A program made the position numbers and the translations under genes. Under the pieces are notes generated by a model. It had not been told where the DNA came from. It was given only the letters and a program-made list of their open reading frames with translations, and ran no database searches. A stretch of DNA of 64,000 nucleotides, taken from Kolteria novifilia. GTDB lineage: Bacteria; Planctomycetota; Planctomycetia; Kolteriales; Kolteriaceae. The stretch lies in the NCBI GenBank assembly GCA_007748055.1, contig CP036279.1, positions 558,001 to 622,000 of the forward strand, given 5' to 3'. Below, in pieces: positions 27,034-34,502 of the stretch (positions are counted from its first letter, which is position 1; the number at the start of each line of letters is the position of its first letter).

Positions 27034-28518
27034 TTAGAGGATGGCGCTGAAGAGACGGGCGAAATTCTCGGCGATCTGCCGAGTGATCGGACGTGTTCGC
27101 CACTGCTCAAGCGTCACTTCGGTGCTCTCGCGGAGGTCCTCGTCGAAGAGCTCGTCGGCTTGCCGGGTGACTTCCGAGTCCCACATCGCCACGCCGACCT
27201 CGAAGTTGAGCTTCATGCTGCGGTTGTCGAAGTTGGCGGTGCCAATGATCGACCAGCGACGATCGACCGTCATCACCTTCGAGTGGACGAATCCCCGTTC
27301 GTACTCGAAAATTCGCACCCCCGCCTCGAGCAACTCCTCGTAGTAGGAGCACGCCGCCAATCGCACGAGTAACTTGGTGCTCTTCTTCGGAACGAGGACG
27401 ACGACATCGACCCCACGGCGGGCGGCGGTCTGCAACGCGACCGTGATCGCCTCGGACGGAACGAAGAAGGGGGTGACGATCCGAATCCGATCGACCGCGT
27501 TGGCCACGGCGCTGAAATAGAGTTCGTGGTAGACCGGGACCTCCGTGTCGGGGCCGCCGGGAACGACTTGGGTGACGACCTTTCCCTGGGGCTCGAGGTC
27601 GGGGAAGAGCACGGGGTCGGTCAGGTGTTGATGGGTCGCGAAGGCCCAGTCCTCGGCGAAGACGCGCTGGAGTTGCAACACGATCGGCCCGCGCACGCGC
27701 AGGTGCGTGTCTCGCCACCAGCCGACTTCGGACTGGCTGACGTACTCCTCGCCGAGGTTGGCCCCGCCGGTGAAGCCAACGTTGCCGTCGCAGACGACGA
27801 TCTTGCGGTGGTTGCGAAAATTGAAGATCCAGTTCCGCGTCAGGAGGTTGACGGGAATGAAGGAGGCGGTCTCGACACCCGCTTGATGCAGTTCGCCCAG
27901 GAACCGACCGCCCAGCTTTCTCGTCCCGATCGCGTCGTAGAGGAAGCGGACTTGGCATCCGCGCTTGGCCGCCGCGATCATCGCTTCGTGGTAGCGCCAG
28001 CCGACGCTGTCGGGCTCGACGATGTAGTATTCGATGTGGACGTGATGCGACGCCTCGTTGATCGCTTGGATCTGGTCGTCGTAGTTGCGATGGATATTGG
28101 CGTAGATCTCGATGTCGTTGCCGGCGACGGGATTGGTCGCGACGGTGCCGTCGAGCAAGCGATAGAGTTGCAACTGCCCCCGAACATCGATGGGCGACAC
28201 CAGGTTTTGCACGAACTTTGGCAGGATCCGGTGCAGCTTCTTGCGGCTCTCCTCGCGGGCGCGCTGCTTGCGCCGGAGCCGATCGTTTCCGAAGATCAGG
28301 AAGAAGATCGCTCCGAAGAAGGGCATCAGCAGGATGGCGAAGATCCACGCCAATGTCGACGTCGGTTCCTTGCGCCGCAGCAACAGAACCGGGATTGTCG
28401 TGATCACGATCAAGTCGTGCAGCAAGAACGAGATGATCGCCGGGGTCCAACTGCGCGAGAGATCCAGAAAAGCGTTGCCGAACCAGAGCTCGTACCAGGT
28501 TGTCGCCCAAAGGCTCAT
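27034..28518 (-). CDS. cls: Cardiolipin synthase (phospholipase D superfamily)
   Basis: 494 residues. Makes cardiolipin by transferring a phosphatidyl group between phosphatidylglycerol molecules at the inner membrane. Two N-terminal membrane helices ('IISFLLHDLIVITTIPVLLL', 'TLAWIFAILLMPFFGAIFFL') with the Cls-typical 'TLAWIFAILLMPFFG' stretch are followed by two PLD domains with HKD motifs: 'HRKIVVCDGNVGFTGGANLG' and 'HSKVMTVDRRWSIIGTANFD'. Length fits the ClsA type. The ATG at 28518 overlaps the stop of mtnA in an ATGA junction, so the two genes are co-transcribed. It converges on the histidine kinase gene with a 14-bp gap. Confidence 0.93.
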   Translation of the reverse strand: MSLWATTWYELWFGNAFLDLSRSWTPAIISFLLHDLIVITTIPVLLLRRKEPTSTLAWIFAILLMPFFGAIFFLIFGNDRLRRKQRAREESRKKLHRILPKFVQNLVSPIDVRGQLQLYRLLDGTVATNPVAGNDIEIYANIHRNYDDQIQAINEASHHVHIEYYIVEPDSVGWRYHEAMIAAAKRGCQVRFLYDAIGTRKLGGRFLGELHQAGVETASFIPVNLLTRNWIFNFRNHRKIVVCDGNVGFTGGANLGEEYVSQSEVGWWRDTHLRVRGPIVLQLQRVFAEDWAFATHQHLTDPVLFPDLEPQGKVVTQVVPGGPDTEVPVYHELYFSAVANAVDRIRIVTPFFVPSEAITVALQTAARRGVDVVVLVPKKSTKLLVRLAACSYYEELLEAGVRIFEYERGFVHSKVMTVDRRWSIIGTANFDNRSMKLNFEVGVAMWDSEVTRQADELFDEDLRESTEVTLEQWRTRPITRQIAENFARLFSAIL

Positions 28519-29573
28519 GCGGAGTCCTTTCGCAGGGCCGCGAGGTTCTCCACGTAGGGGGCACGGATCACGCCTTGCTCGGTGACGAACGCGGCGACGA
28601 GCTCCGCGGGGGTGACGTCGAACGCGGGATTGTAGACCGCGACATCGTCGGGGGCGATCGCGAGCCCCAGCGGGTGAGTCACCTCCCGGCTGTCGCGCTC
28701 CTCGATCGGAATGCCCGACCCATCGGCGAGCTCAAAGTCGAACGTGCTCGAGGGAGCGGCGACATAGAACGGGATGCCGTGAGCCTTCGCGAGCACCGCC
28801 AGCCCATAGGTCCCGATCTTGTTGGCGGTGTCGCCATTGGCGGCGATCCTATCGGCGCCGACGATCACCGCTTGCACGCGACCTTGCCGCATCACCGTCG
28901 CGGCCATGTTGTCGCAAATCAGCGTCGCCGGCACGCCGCGCTGCTGCAGCTCCCACGCGGTGAGCCGACTTCCCTGCAAGAGCGGTCGCGTCTCGTCGAC
29001 GTACGCGACGATGTTCTTCTTCGCCTCGTGGGCGTGGAAGATGACCGAGAGGGCGGTTCCGTAGTCCGCCGTCGCCAGCGCCCCGGTGTTGCAGTGCGTC
29101 AGAACACCCGAGTCGTTCGCGAGCAGCTCCTTGCCGTGCTGGCCGATCGCGATGCACATCTCGCGGTCTTCGTCGCGGATGCGCTTGGCCTCCATGAGAA
29201 GCAGCGCGAGAGTCTGTTCGTGGGGCATCGTCTCCGCTTCGCAGGCGTCGGCGACTCGCTCCATGCGGTCGAGCGCCCAGAAGAGGTTGACCGCCGTCGG
29301 TCGGCTGGTTCTCAAGTAGTCGGCGACCTGGTGGATGTGCTCGCGCAAGCCGTCGCGCGACTCGTGAGTGCGGGCCCCCACCACGAGTCCCATCGCCGCG
29401 GTGATCCCAATCGCCGGGGCCCCACGCACGCGTAGCATCTTGATCGCTTCCCAAATTGTCGCGGCATCACGGCAATCAATCTGCACGAGTTCGGACGGGA
29501 GCCGGGTCTGGTCAATCAGACGGACGAAGCCGTCGATGTCGCCAACCCACTCGATGGCCAAGGGAGCACTCAT
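28515..29573 (-). CDS. mtnA: S-methyl-5-thioribose-1-phosphate isomerase
   Basis: 352 residues. Converts 5-methylthioribose-1-phosphate to 5-methylthioribulose-1-phosphate in the methionine salvage pathway. Recognised by 'IKMLRVRGAPAIGITAAMG', the catalytic-Cys segment 'LTHCNTGALATADYGTAL' and the catalytic-Asp segment 'VIVGADRIAANGDTANKIGT'. The frame is open up to 29648, but I start at the ATG at 29573 ('MSAPLAIEWVG') because the family begins there; a purine-rich stretch lies upstream of it. It overlaps cls by 4 bp. No other methionine-salvage gene is nearby, so the linkage to cls looks opportunistic. Confidence 0.93.
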   Translation of the reverse strand: MSAPLAIEWVGDIDGFVRLIDQTRLPSELVQIDCRDAATIWEAIKMLRVRGAPAIGITAAMGLVVGARTHESRDGLREHIHQVADYLRTSRPTAVNLFWALDRMERVADACEAETMPHEQTLALLLMEAKRIRDEDREMCIAIGQHGKELLANDSGVLTHCNTGALATADYGTALSVIFHAHEAKKNIVAYVDETRPLLQGSRLTAWELQQRGVPATLICDNMAATVMRQGRVQAVIVGADRIAANGDTANKIGTYGLAVLAKAHGIPFYVAAPSSTFDFELADGSGIPIEERDSREVTHPLGLAIAPDDVAVYNPAFDVTPAELVAAFVTEQGVIRAPYVENLAALRKDSA

Positions 29574-29722
29574 CAGTCGGGGAATCCCCTCTCTCTTCTC
29601 TTGTTTCTTCGGCGCCATGATCATGTCATCGCCGGCAGACGCCGCCACGCGACATCACCTCTTCCGGGTCGTGGGCATGCTGGATACGCTTGCGACAAAA
29701 CATGCGGCGATTCGCGCTTGCG

Positions 29723-30838
29723 TCAGGCCAACAGCGATCCGACCTCTTGATAGGGGAAGCCGAAGGTCTCGGCCACGGCACTGTTGGTCACCGCGCCCTG
29801 GTGAATGTTCACTCCCGAGGCAATCCCCGCGTCCCCCGCGACCGAGGCCGCCAGTCCACCATCGGCGAGCCTCAGTACATACGGCAGCGTCACGTTGCAC
29901 AGCCCATACGTGCTCGTTCGCCCCACCGCCCCCGGCATGTTCGTCACGCAGTAGTGCACCACGTCGTCGATCACGTACGTCGGTTCCGCGTGCGAGGTCG
30001 GCTTGGTCGTCTCCACACAGCCACCCTGATCGACGGCCACATCGACGATGACCGCGCCGGCCTTCATCAACCGAAGGTCCTCCGCCCGGATCAGCCGCGG
30101 CGCCCTTGCCCCGGGAATCAGCACCGCCCCGATCACCAGGTCGGCTCGGCCAATCGACTCGACGATCGTATGCCGATCACTGAAGAGTGTCGTCACGTTC
30201 GAAGGCATGACGTCGTCGATGTAGCGCAAGCGATCGAGGTTGACGTCGAGCACGATGACGTGCGTGCCGAGCCCCGCCGCGATCTTCGCCGCGTTCATGC
30301 CGACGATGCCGCCTCCCAGGATCGTCACCGTCGCCGGTTCGACGCCGGGAATTCCTCCCAGCAAGATCCCCCGACCGAGGGAGGGACGTTCGAGGTACTT
30401 CGCCCCTTCCTGGATGCTCATCCGCCCGGCCACTTCACTCATCGGTGTCAGTAGCGGCAGTTGGCCCCGGCGATCCCGGATCGTCTCGTACGCGATCGCG
30501 GTCGCCCCCGAGTCGATGATCGCTTGGGTCAGCCGCTGGTCGGCGGCGAAGTGGAAATAGGTGAAGACGAGTTGGTTCGGCCGGATGAGGGGCCACTCCT
30601 GCTCGAGCGGTTCCTTGACCTTGACGATCATGTCGGCTTGTTCGAAGACATCGGTCGCCTTGGGAACGATCTTGGCCCCGAGGTCGGCGTACTCCTCGTC
30701 GGAGATTCCGCTGCCGGAACCCGCCTCGGCTTCGATCACGACCTGGTGCCCGCGATTGATCAACTCCTCGACGCCGACCGGCAAGAGGGAGACGCGATAC
30801 TCATGTTGTTTGACTTCTTTGGGAACGCCGACAATCAT
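29723..30838 (-). CDS. ald: Alanine dehydrogenase
   Basis: 371 residues, the usual length. NAD-dependent interconversion of L-alanine with pyruvate and ammonia. Diagnostic segments: 'MIVGVPKEVKQHEYRVSLLP' at the N-terminus, 'EAEAGSGSGISDEEYADLGA', 'VKVKEPLEQEWPLI' (substrate-binding Lys), 'FTYFHFAADQRLTQ' (catalytic His), and the Rossmann motif 'VTILGGGIVGMNAAKIAAGL'. The C-terminal part, 'GVNIHQGAVTNSAVAETFG', is also typical. The ATG at 30838 gives the conserved N-terminus. It is followed by a ~150-bp gap before mtnA on the same strand. Confidence 0.95.
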   Translation of the reverse strand: MIVGVPKEVKQHEYRVSLLPVGVEELINRGHQVVIEAEAGSGSGISDEEYADLGAKIVPKATDVFEQADMIVKVKEPLEQEWPLIRPNQLVFTYFHFAADQRLTQAIIDSGATAIAYETIRDRRGQLPLLTPMSEVAGRMSIQEGAKYLERPSLGRGILLGGIPGVEPATVTILGGGIVGMNAAKIAAGLGTHVIVLDVNLDRLRYIDDVMPSNVTTLFSDRHTIVESIGRADLVIGAVLIPGARAPRLIRAEDLRLMKAGAVIVDVAVDQGGCVETTKPTSHAEPTYVIDDVVHYCVTNMPGAVGRTSTYGLCNVTLPYVLRLADGGLAASVAGDAGIASGVNIHQGAVTNSAVAETFGFPYQEVGSLLA

Positions 30839-31487
30839 CTTCTTTCGCTTCCTTCCTGAACCGACTGTGGTGGTACCCGTGCCATTCTAAGCGACCCGCG
30901 GCAGAAAACTCAGGGCTACCCCGGACTCCTTCGAGTGCCGCCCGTGTCCCCACGTCGTTCTGGTGCTCCCCCTTGTCCAAGGGGGAGTTAGAGGGGGGCT
31001 CCCTGCGCGGGCTTCGAGTGGGAGCTAGAGGGAGGCTCTTGTGGATGCGGGAGTTACTACGAACGCACCGTACGCCTATTCGTTCCGAAGCTACCTTCGC
31101 GAGCCGACACGCCGCCCCCCCTCTTGCCCCTCTTGGGCAAGCGGGGATGTTGGAGGGGTATCCCTTGGACAAGGAGGGCATTGGAGAGCATCTCCTTGAA
31201 TGAGCGAGGTTCTCTCGGCCGGTCCTTCTCGCCGCGCCCCTTGTGGTCGGATACAATAGAGGTAGGCCATTCGCTTCGTCTTCACGAGAGGGGAGCGATT
31301 CCAACGCTCCGAGCACGATGGACGTGAGTCTCCAACGTGGTCAGCCATCGCGACCGGGCCGCCTTTCGCTGGTCCGTGCGATTCGTCCCCAGCGTCGCTT
31401 CATCGCTCATCCGCCATCTTCGAGCGCCGTCCCCTCCCGCCATTTCTTTTCTCCGTCAGTATTCACCCAAAGCCGTGGAGGTGCGTC
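30839..31487. other. 649-bp intergenic region between ald and the YbaK-type gene
   Basis: The two genes diverge from this region. It contains copy 2 of the dispersed palindromic repeat (30961-31180) and otherwise shows no coding frame with protein-like composition. A possible -10 box TACAAT is at 31252-31257, but I found no matching -35. Confidence 0.5.
30961..31180 (-). repeat. Dispersed palindromic repeat, copy 2 (opposite orientation)
   Basis: Begins with the palindrome ctcccccttg-tc-caagggggag (near 30967-30988), the reverse complement of the box ending copy 1. Its reverse complement carries aggggggggcggcgt-like and tcggctcgcgaaggtagc segments matching the copy 1 core, and it ends in tcccttggacaaggaggg. 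It is longer than copy 1 by an internal segment, so the core is conserved and the middle is variable. Confidence 0.65.
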
Positions 31488-31946
31488 ATGAACGCGGAAC
31501 AATTCCTCATCGAGCAAGGCGTCGATTACGAGGTCGTCGCCCATCGTCCGACCTTCTCCGCCCAGGAGATGGCCGATGCGCTTCATCAGCCGGGGGACAA
31601 GATCGCCAAGACGGTGCTACTGCGAGTCGACGGCGTTTATGTCGTCGCGATCCTTCGGGCGACCCACTACGTCGATTTGGAGGAGGTCAGGATCGCGATG
31701 GCGGCACGGGACGTCCATCTCGCCACCGAGGCGGAGTTTCACAAGCTCTTCCCCGATTGCGAGTTCGGCGCGGTGCCCCCGTTCGGCTCGCTTTACGGGT
31801 TGCACACGCTCGTGGACGAGGCTCTCGCGTTTGACAAGGACCTCTACTTCGAGGGGAACCGTCACGACGAGGCGATCCACATGTACTACGCCGACTTCGC
31901 CCGGCTTGAAGCCCCCACGATCGCCGCCTTCGCTCATCACCTGTAG
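31488..31946 (+). CDS. YbaK/ProX-family aminoacyl-tRNA deacylase
   Basis: 152 residues made up of a single YbaK/aminoacyl-tRNA-editing domain. Free-standing members hydrolyse mischarged tRNA, such as Cys-tRNA(Pro) or Ala-tRNA(Pro). Family features seen: 'HRPTFSAQEMADALH', 'KIAKTVLLRVDGVYVVAIL' with the conserved Lys, and 'FGAVPPFGSLYGL' near the substrate pocket. The Shine-Dalgarno GGAGG at 31477-31481 lies 6 bases before the ATG, and a rho-independent terminator follows the gene. It appears to be a single-gene transcription unit. The exact substrate cannot be told from sequence. Confidence 0.88.
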   Translation: MNAEQFLIEQGVDYEVVAHRPTFSAQEMADALHQPGDKIAKTVLLRVDGVYVVAILRATHYVDLEEVRIAMAARDVHLATEAEFHKLFPDCEFGAVPPFGSLYGLHTLVDEALAFDKDLYFEGNRHDEAIHMYYADFARLEAPTIAAFAHHL

Positions 31947-31989
31947 TGGTTGGCGGAAGGTAGGTGTTCGCTCTCTGAACAGTCACCAC

Positions 31990-32025
31990 CGGGCCGATCC
32001 TGAAAGGGATTGGCCCGTTCTCTTT
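31990..32025 (+). terminator. Rho-independent terminator of the YbaK-type gene
   Basis: Stem cgggccgat (31990-31998) pairs with attggcccg (32009-32017), with one G-T pair, followed by ttctcttt. It starts 44 bp after the stop codon. Confidence 0.65.
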
Positions 32026-32047
32026 GTGAAAACGCGGTTTCGCAGCT

Positions 32048-32082
32048 CTTGTAGGTCAGGCCATTGCCTGACGGGGTCTTGG
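32048..32082 (+). repeat. Hairpin repeat, copy A
   Basis: Sequence of the type cttgtaggtcaggc-catt-gcctgacgg; the inner gtcaggc/gcctgac arms can pair. Recurs at 32476-32509 with three to four base changes. Confidence 0.7.
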
Positions 32083-32259
32083 GTTGACGTTGGACGCGCG
32101 GATGAGACTCTACCCCAGAGCGTCTTCGCGGTCTTGCCGCCGCGACCGTTAGGGAGGCATCGGTCTCGCGGGGTGGTGTGTTCGCGGGCAAGGTTGGCGA
32201 AACGTCGGCGAACTGGGCGAGCGATTTCTTCCGAGTTCATCAGTCACGAAAGTGACGGC

Positions 32260-32421
32260 ATCACGTAGCCTACGGCGTGAGCCGTGGGAATGGATTCCCA
32301 TTGAGTTGCGAGTCCCGAGGGGACGTCATCGCCCAGCAAGCCCGAAGCAGTGCCGCCCCTTAAGGGCTCGGGTGTCGGATTGTTCGCGGACCTGGGGCTC
32401 ACGCCCCCAGGCTACGTGATG
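32260..32421. repeat. 162-bp inverted-repeat-bounded element
   Basis: Perfect 13-bp ends catcacgtagcct (32260-32272) and aggctacgtgatg (32409-32421), extended inward by an imperfect cgtgagcc / ggctcacg match to arms of about 30 bp. It has no coding capacity and resembles a miniature inverted-repeat element or an extended cruciform. Confidence 0.6.
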
Positions 32422-32475
32422 TCGCCGCGTTCGCGGCTAAGAACCAACTCTCGCGGCACTGAGCGAAAGCGCTTT

Positions 32476-32509
32476 CTTGTAGGTCAGGCTATTGCCTGAC
32501 GGAGTTTTG
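32476..32509 (+). repeat. Hairpin repeat, copy B
   Basis: Same type as 32048-32082, in the same orientation 428 bp downstream. Confidence 0.7.
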
Positions 32510-32968
32510 CTGAAGGATCTTGGCAACGCGCCGGGTAGCACCGGTTGCTTCGCTACCGGTGCGGCGCAGCCGCCGGAGGTCACGGGAAGGAGCACGAGCG
32601 ATCGGAAATTCAAACAATGGAGAATCGCTCGACAGGGAAAAGGTTGGTCGAAAATGTCTTCATTGTGTGGCTAACGCCGTTCATCGCTGGAAGGAGTGCT
32701 CGGTATGACGCTCGCGGTTGTAGACGAGAGTGATTGCGAGTTCCACTGAAGTCTGGTCGAAAGGAGCGGACAAGACTTGCCCAGAATTACCTCTCAACCA
32801 CCGGGCTGGCTACCTCAATCGGATGTTGAGTTTGCACGCAGGGACTACTGGTGGTACAAATACAGGGGCGGCAAGGGGGGAGGGTGTGTTCTTGGGACCG
32901 CACCTTCCCTCTGGCGCAGGTTAATCCGCCCATCTACGGAGAACGATTCACATGAGCGTGAGGCCGCG

Positions 32969-33751
32969 ATGACAATTTACCACCAGTATGTAACTGGACT
33001 CTATCAGAGGTTTGGGTACTTCGCGACGTGGTTGCCCAACGCCCCAATCTCGCTCGGGGACGTTGGGACACTTGAAGACAAACGATTCACATTTCGAACA
33101 AGCCTAGCCCAATTGGGAATCGCTTTTGGGTCTAGAGAGAGCGGAAACCCCGTCGATTGGTCGCATTCCTCTACGTCAGGAGTCTTGCTCAAGACAACGC
33201 CGACAGTCGCGAGTAATACCATTGGTGCCGATTCCGTGAAGGGCGGTGCGGTCATTGAGTTTACCAGCCAAGGAGCATTTGTGTTCCAGGCTAAGCGATG
33301 CTTGGTAAAGGAGATCAGTGACAGAGTCACTTTGGAGCAAGACCTTGTCTCCGCCTATCAGACCGGATCTTGGGACGACAGTTTTGTAGTGATCGACTCT
33401 GTAGTGCACGTGGGTGAGATGGCCGCGGTCATTTCCAATTCGAAGAACGCTCGCCTTGAGTTGTCAGCTGAAGGTGGGATTGGGACAGGAGCGATGCCAC
33501 TCGCAGATGCAAAGGCAAAGTTTACAATCCTACAACAGATGGGCGAAATAGCGCACTTCATCGGTGCTGAAGAATTGACGCCACTTTTTGGGCTTTCTCG
33601 CCTAAAACGTTCGTGGCTGGACCGACTGAGGGATACGTCGAGGCTCGAGAGTGTGAAACGCGTGAGTCCTGACCACAGTCAGGACCAGGGGAATGGTAAG
33701 ACTGACTCAATCATTGAACGCGTGACGATGAATCTCCGTGAAACCGCCTAA
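32969..33751 (+). CDS. Unrecognised 260-residue protein
   Basis: I do not recognise the family. The frame is open from 32777, but composition becomes protein-like only at 'MTIYHQYVTGLYQRFGYFAT', so I start at the ATG at 32969, which has gtgagg about 5 bases upstream. Distinctive segments: 'WLPNAPISLGDVGTLEDKRF', 'GAVIEFTSQGAFVFQAKRC', 'LVSAYQTGSWDDSFVVIDSV' and 'AAVISNSKNARLELSAEG'. Secondary structure looks mainly beta in the middle with helices at both ends. No signal peptide or clear membrane helix is seen. The C-terminal ~35 residues are polar and probably disordered. Base composition is lower in GC than the core genes. It stands alone, convergent with the dcd operon (139-bp gap), in an accessory region, so a defence or stress role is possible but unsupported. 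Confidence 0.6.
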   Translation: MTIYHQYVTGLYQRFGYFATWLPNAPISLGDVGTLEDKRFTFRTSLAQLGIAFGSRESGNPVDWSHSSTSGVLLKTTPTVASNTIGADSVKGGAVIEFTSQGAFVFQAKRCLVKEISDRVTLEQDLVSAYQTGSWDDSFVVIDSVVHVGEMAAVISNSKNARLELSAEGGIGTGAMPLADAKAKFTILQQMGEIAHFIGAEELTPLFGLSRLKRSWLDRLRDTSRLESVKRVSPDHSQDQGNGKTDSIIERVTMNLRETA

Positions 33752-33890
33752 CTAACGTGTTCTCGGGGGGGTGGGCGGATTCTCTTTGATCGCAATAAGA
33801 GATCGCATCGAGGATGCTACGCGAGCCAAGATCAGCTTTGTGAATTCCAATCGGAGAGTAGCGGTGGTATTGTGCATCTAGTGCGTTCAA

Positions 33891-34502
33891 TCAACACCAG
33901 AACGACGCTTCGACGTCCTTGTGAATCCTGCTAAATTCTGGGCCGGTAGGACAGTCATACTTCACGTCTGCATCTTGGAGACTCGAGCCACTTCGGTAGT
34001 CACTTTCTTTTTCGCATGAGAAGAAGACGAGCTGGGCGATTCGCATGCCAGGCCGAAGAACGATCGGTACTTCTCCGTCGTTCACGAGTTCCAGCGTGAT
34101 ACACCCTTTAAAACCAGGTGCGACACTGCATGCGGTGGCAATTAAGAGGCCCAGTCTACCCCAAGAAGAACGGCCTTCGACCATGGCAGCAAGATCATGT
34201 GGCATGGAAACATATTCTAGGGTCGAACCTAAGACAAGCTGCTGAGGGTGAATAATGAATTCACTTCCTCGGTTCACACGCACCTTGCGCTGTGACCTGT
34301 ACAGGTATTCCCCAAATGTTTTCTTGTTTCCAGGATCTATGTTTGGGACAACTGACCGTTGCAAGAGAATAAACTGATACCCAATTCGGACATCAATTGA
34401 CGACGCGCCTACTTGGCTGCTATCCAACAGCGGCGAAATTGCGAATGGATCGTTGGTGCGATTCAACTTGTTCCACAACTCTATCTTTGTAATGACGGAC
34501 AT
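33891..34502 (-). CDS. dcd: dCTP deaminase, last gene of a three-gene accessory operon
   Basis: 203 residues, the normal size for Dcd, of the trimeric dUTPase/dCTP deaminase fold. Motifs: 'QVGASSIDVRIGYQFI', 'EGRSSWGRLGLLIATACSV' (the Ser and Arg nucleotide-contact residues) and 'APGFKGCITLELVNDGEVPI', with the expected catalytic Glu in 'ITLEL', followed by 'LRPGMRIAQLVFF'. The reaction is dCTP to dUTP plus ammonia. The gene overlaps the upstream putative metalloprotease gene by 22 bp and has lower GC than the housekeeping genes around it. In the defence literature, dedicated dCTP deaminases deplete dCTP during phage infection. The coupling to a protease gene makes a regulated, non-housekeeping role more likely here, but that part is inference. 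Confidence 0.87.
   Translation of the reverse strand: MSVITKIELWNKLNRTNDPFAISPLLDSSQVGASSIDVRIGYQFILLQRSVVPNIDPGNKKTFGEYLYRSQRKVRVNRGSEFIIHPQQLVLGSTLEYVSMPHDLAAMVEGRSSWGRLGLLIATACSVAPGFKGCITLELVNDGEVPIVLRPGMRIAQLVFFSCEKESDYRSGSSLQDADVKYDCPTGPEFSRIHKDVEASFWC

Larger units (their letters stand above)
31947..32968. other. 1-kb repeat-rich intergenic region
   Basis: No coding frame stands out. Apart from the terminator at 31990-32025 it holds a duplicated 34-bp repeat (32048-32082 and 32476-32509), a long inverted repeat (32260-32421) and a hairpin gcaccggt/accggtgc (32538-32545, 32555-32562). The mixture looks like a landing zone for small non-coding repeats next to an accessory gene block. Confidence 0.6.

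Noticed and set aside
32048-32509. CRISPR-like array from the repeated gtcaggc hairpin
   Set aside because: Only two copies, 428 bp apart, with other repeats between them and no cas genes; it is a dispersed hairpin repeat.
32969-33751. Bacterial gasdermin as identity of the unrecognised protein
   Set aside because: Size and beta-rich middle would fit, but I could not match gasdermin motifs, no linked gasdermin-activating protease is in the same transcription unit, and the HEXXH protein is on the opposite strand in another operon.
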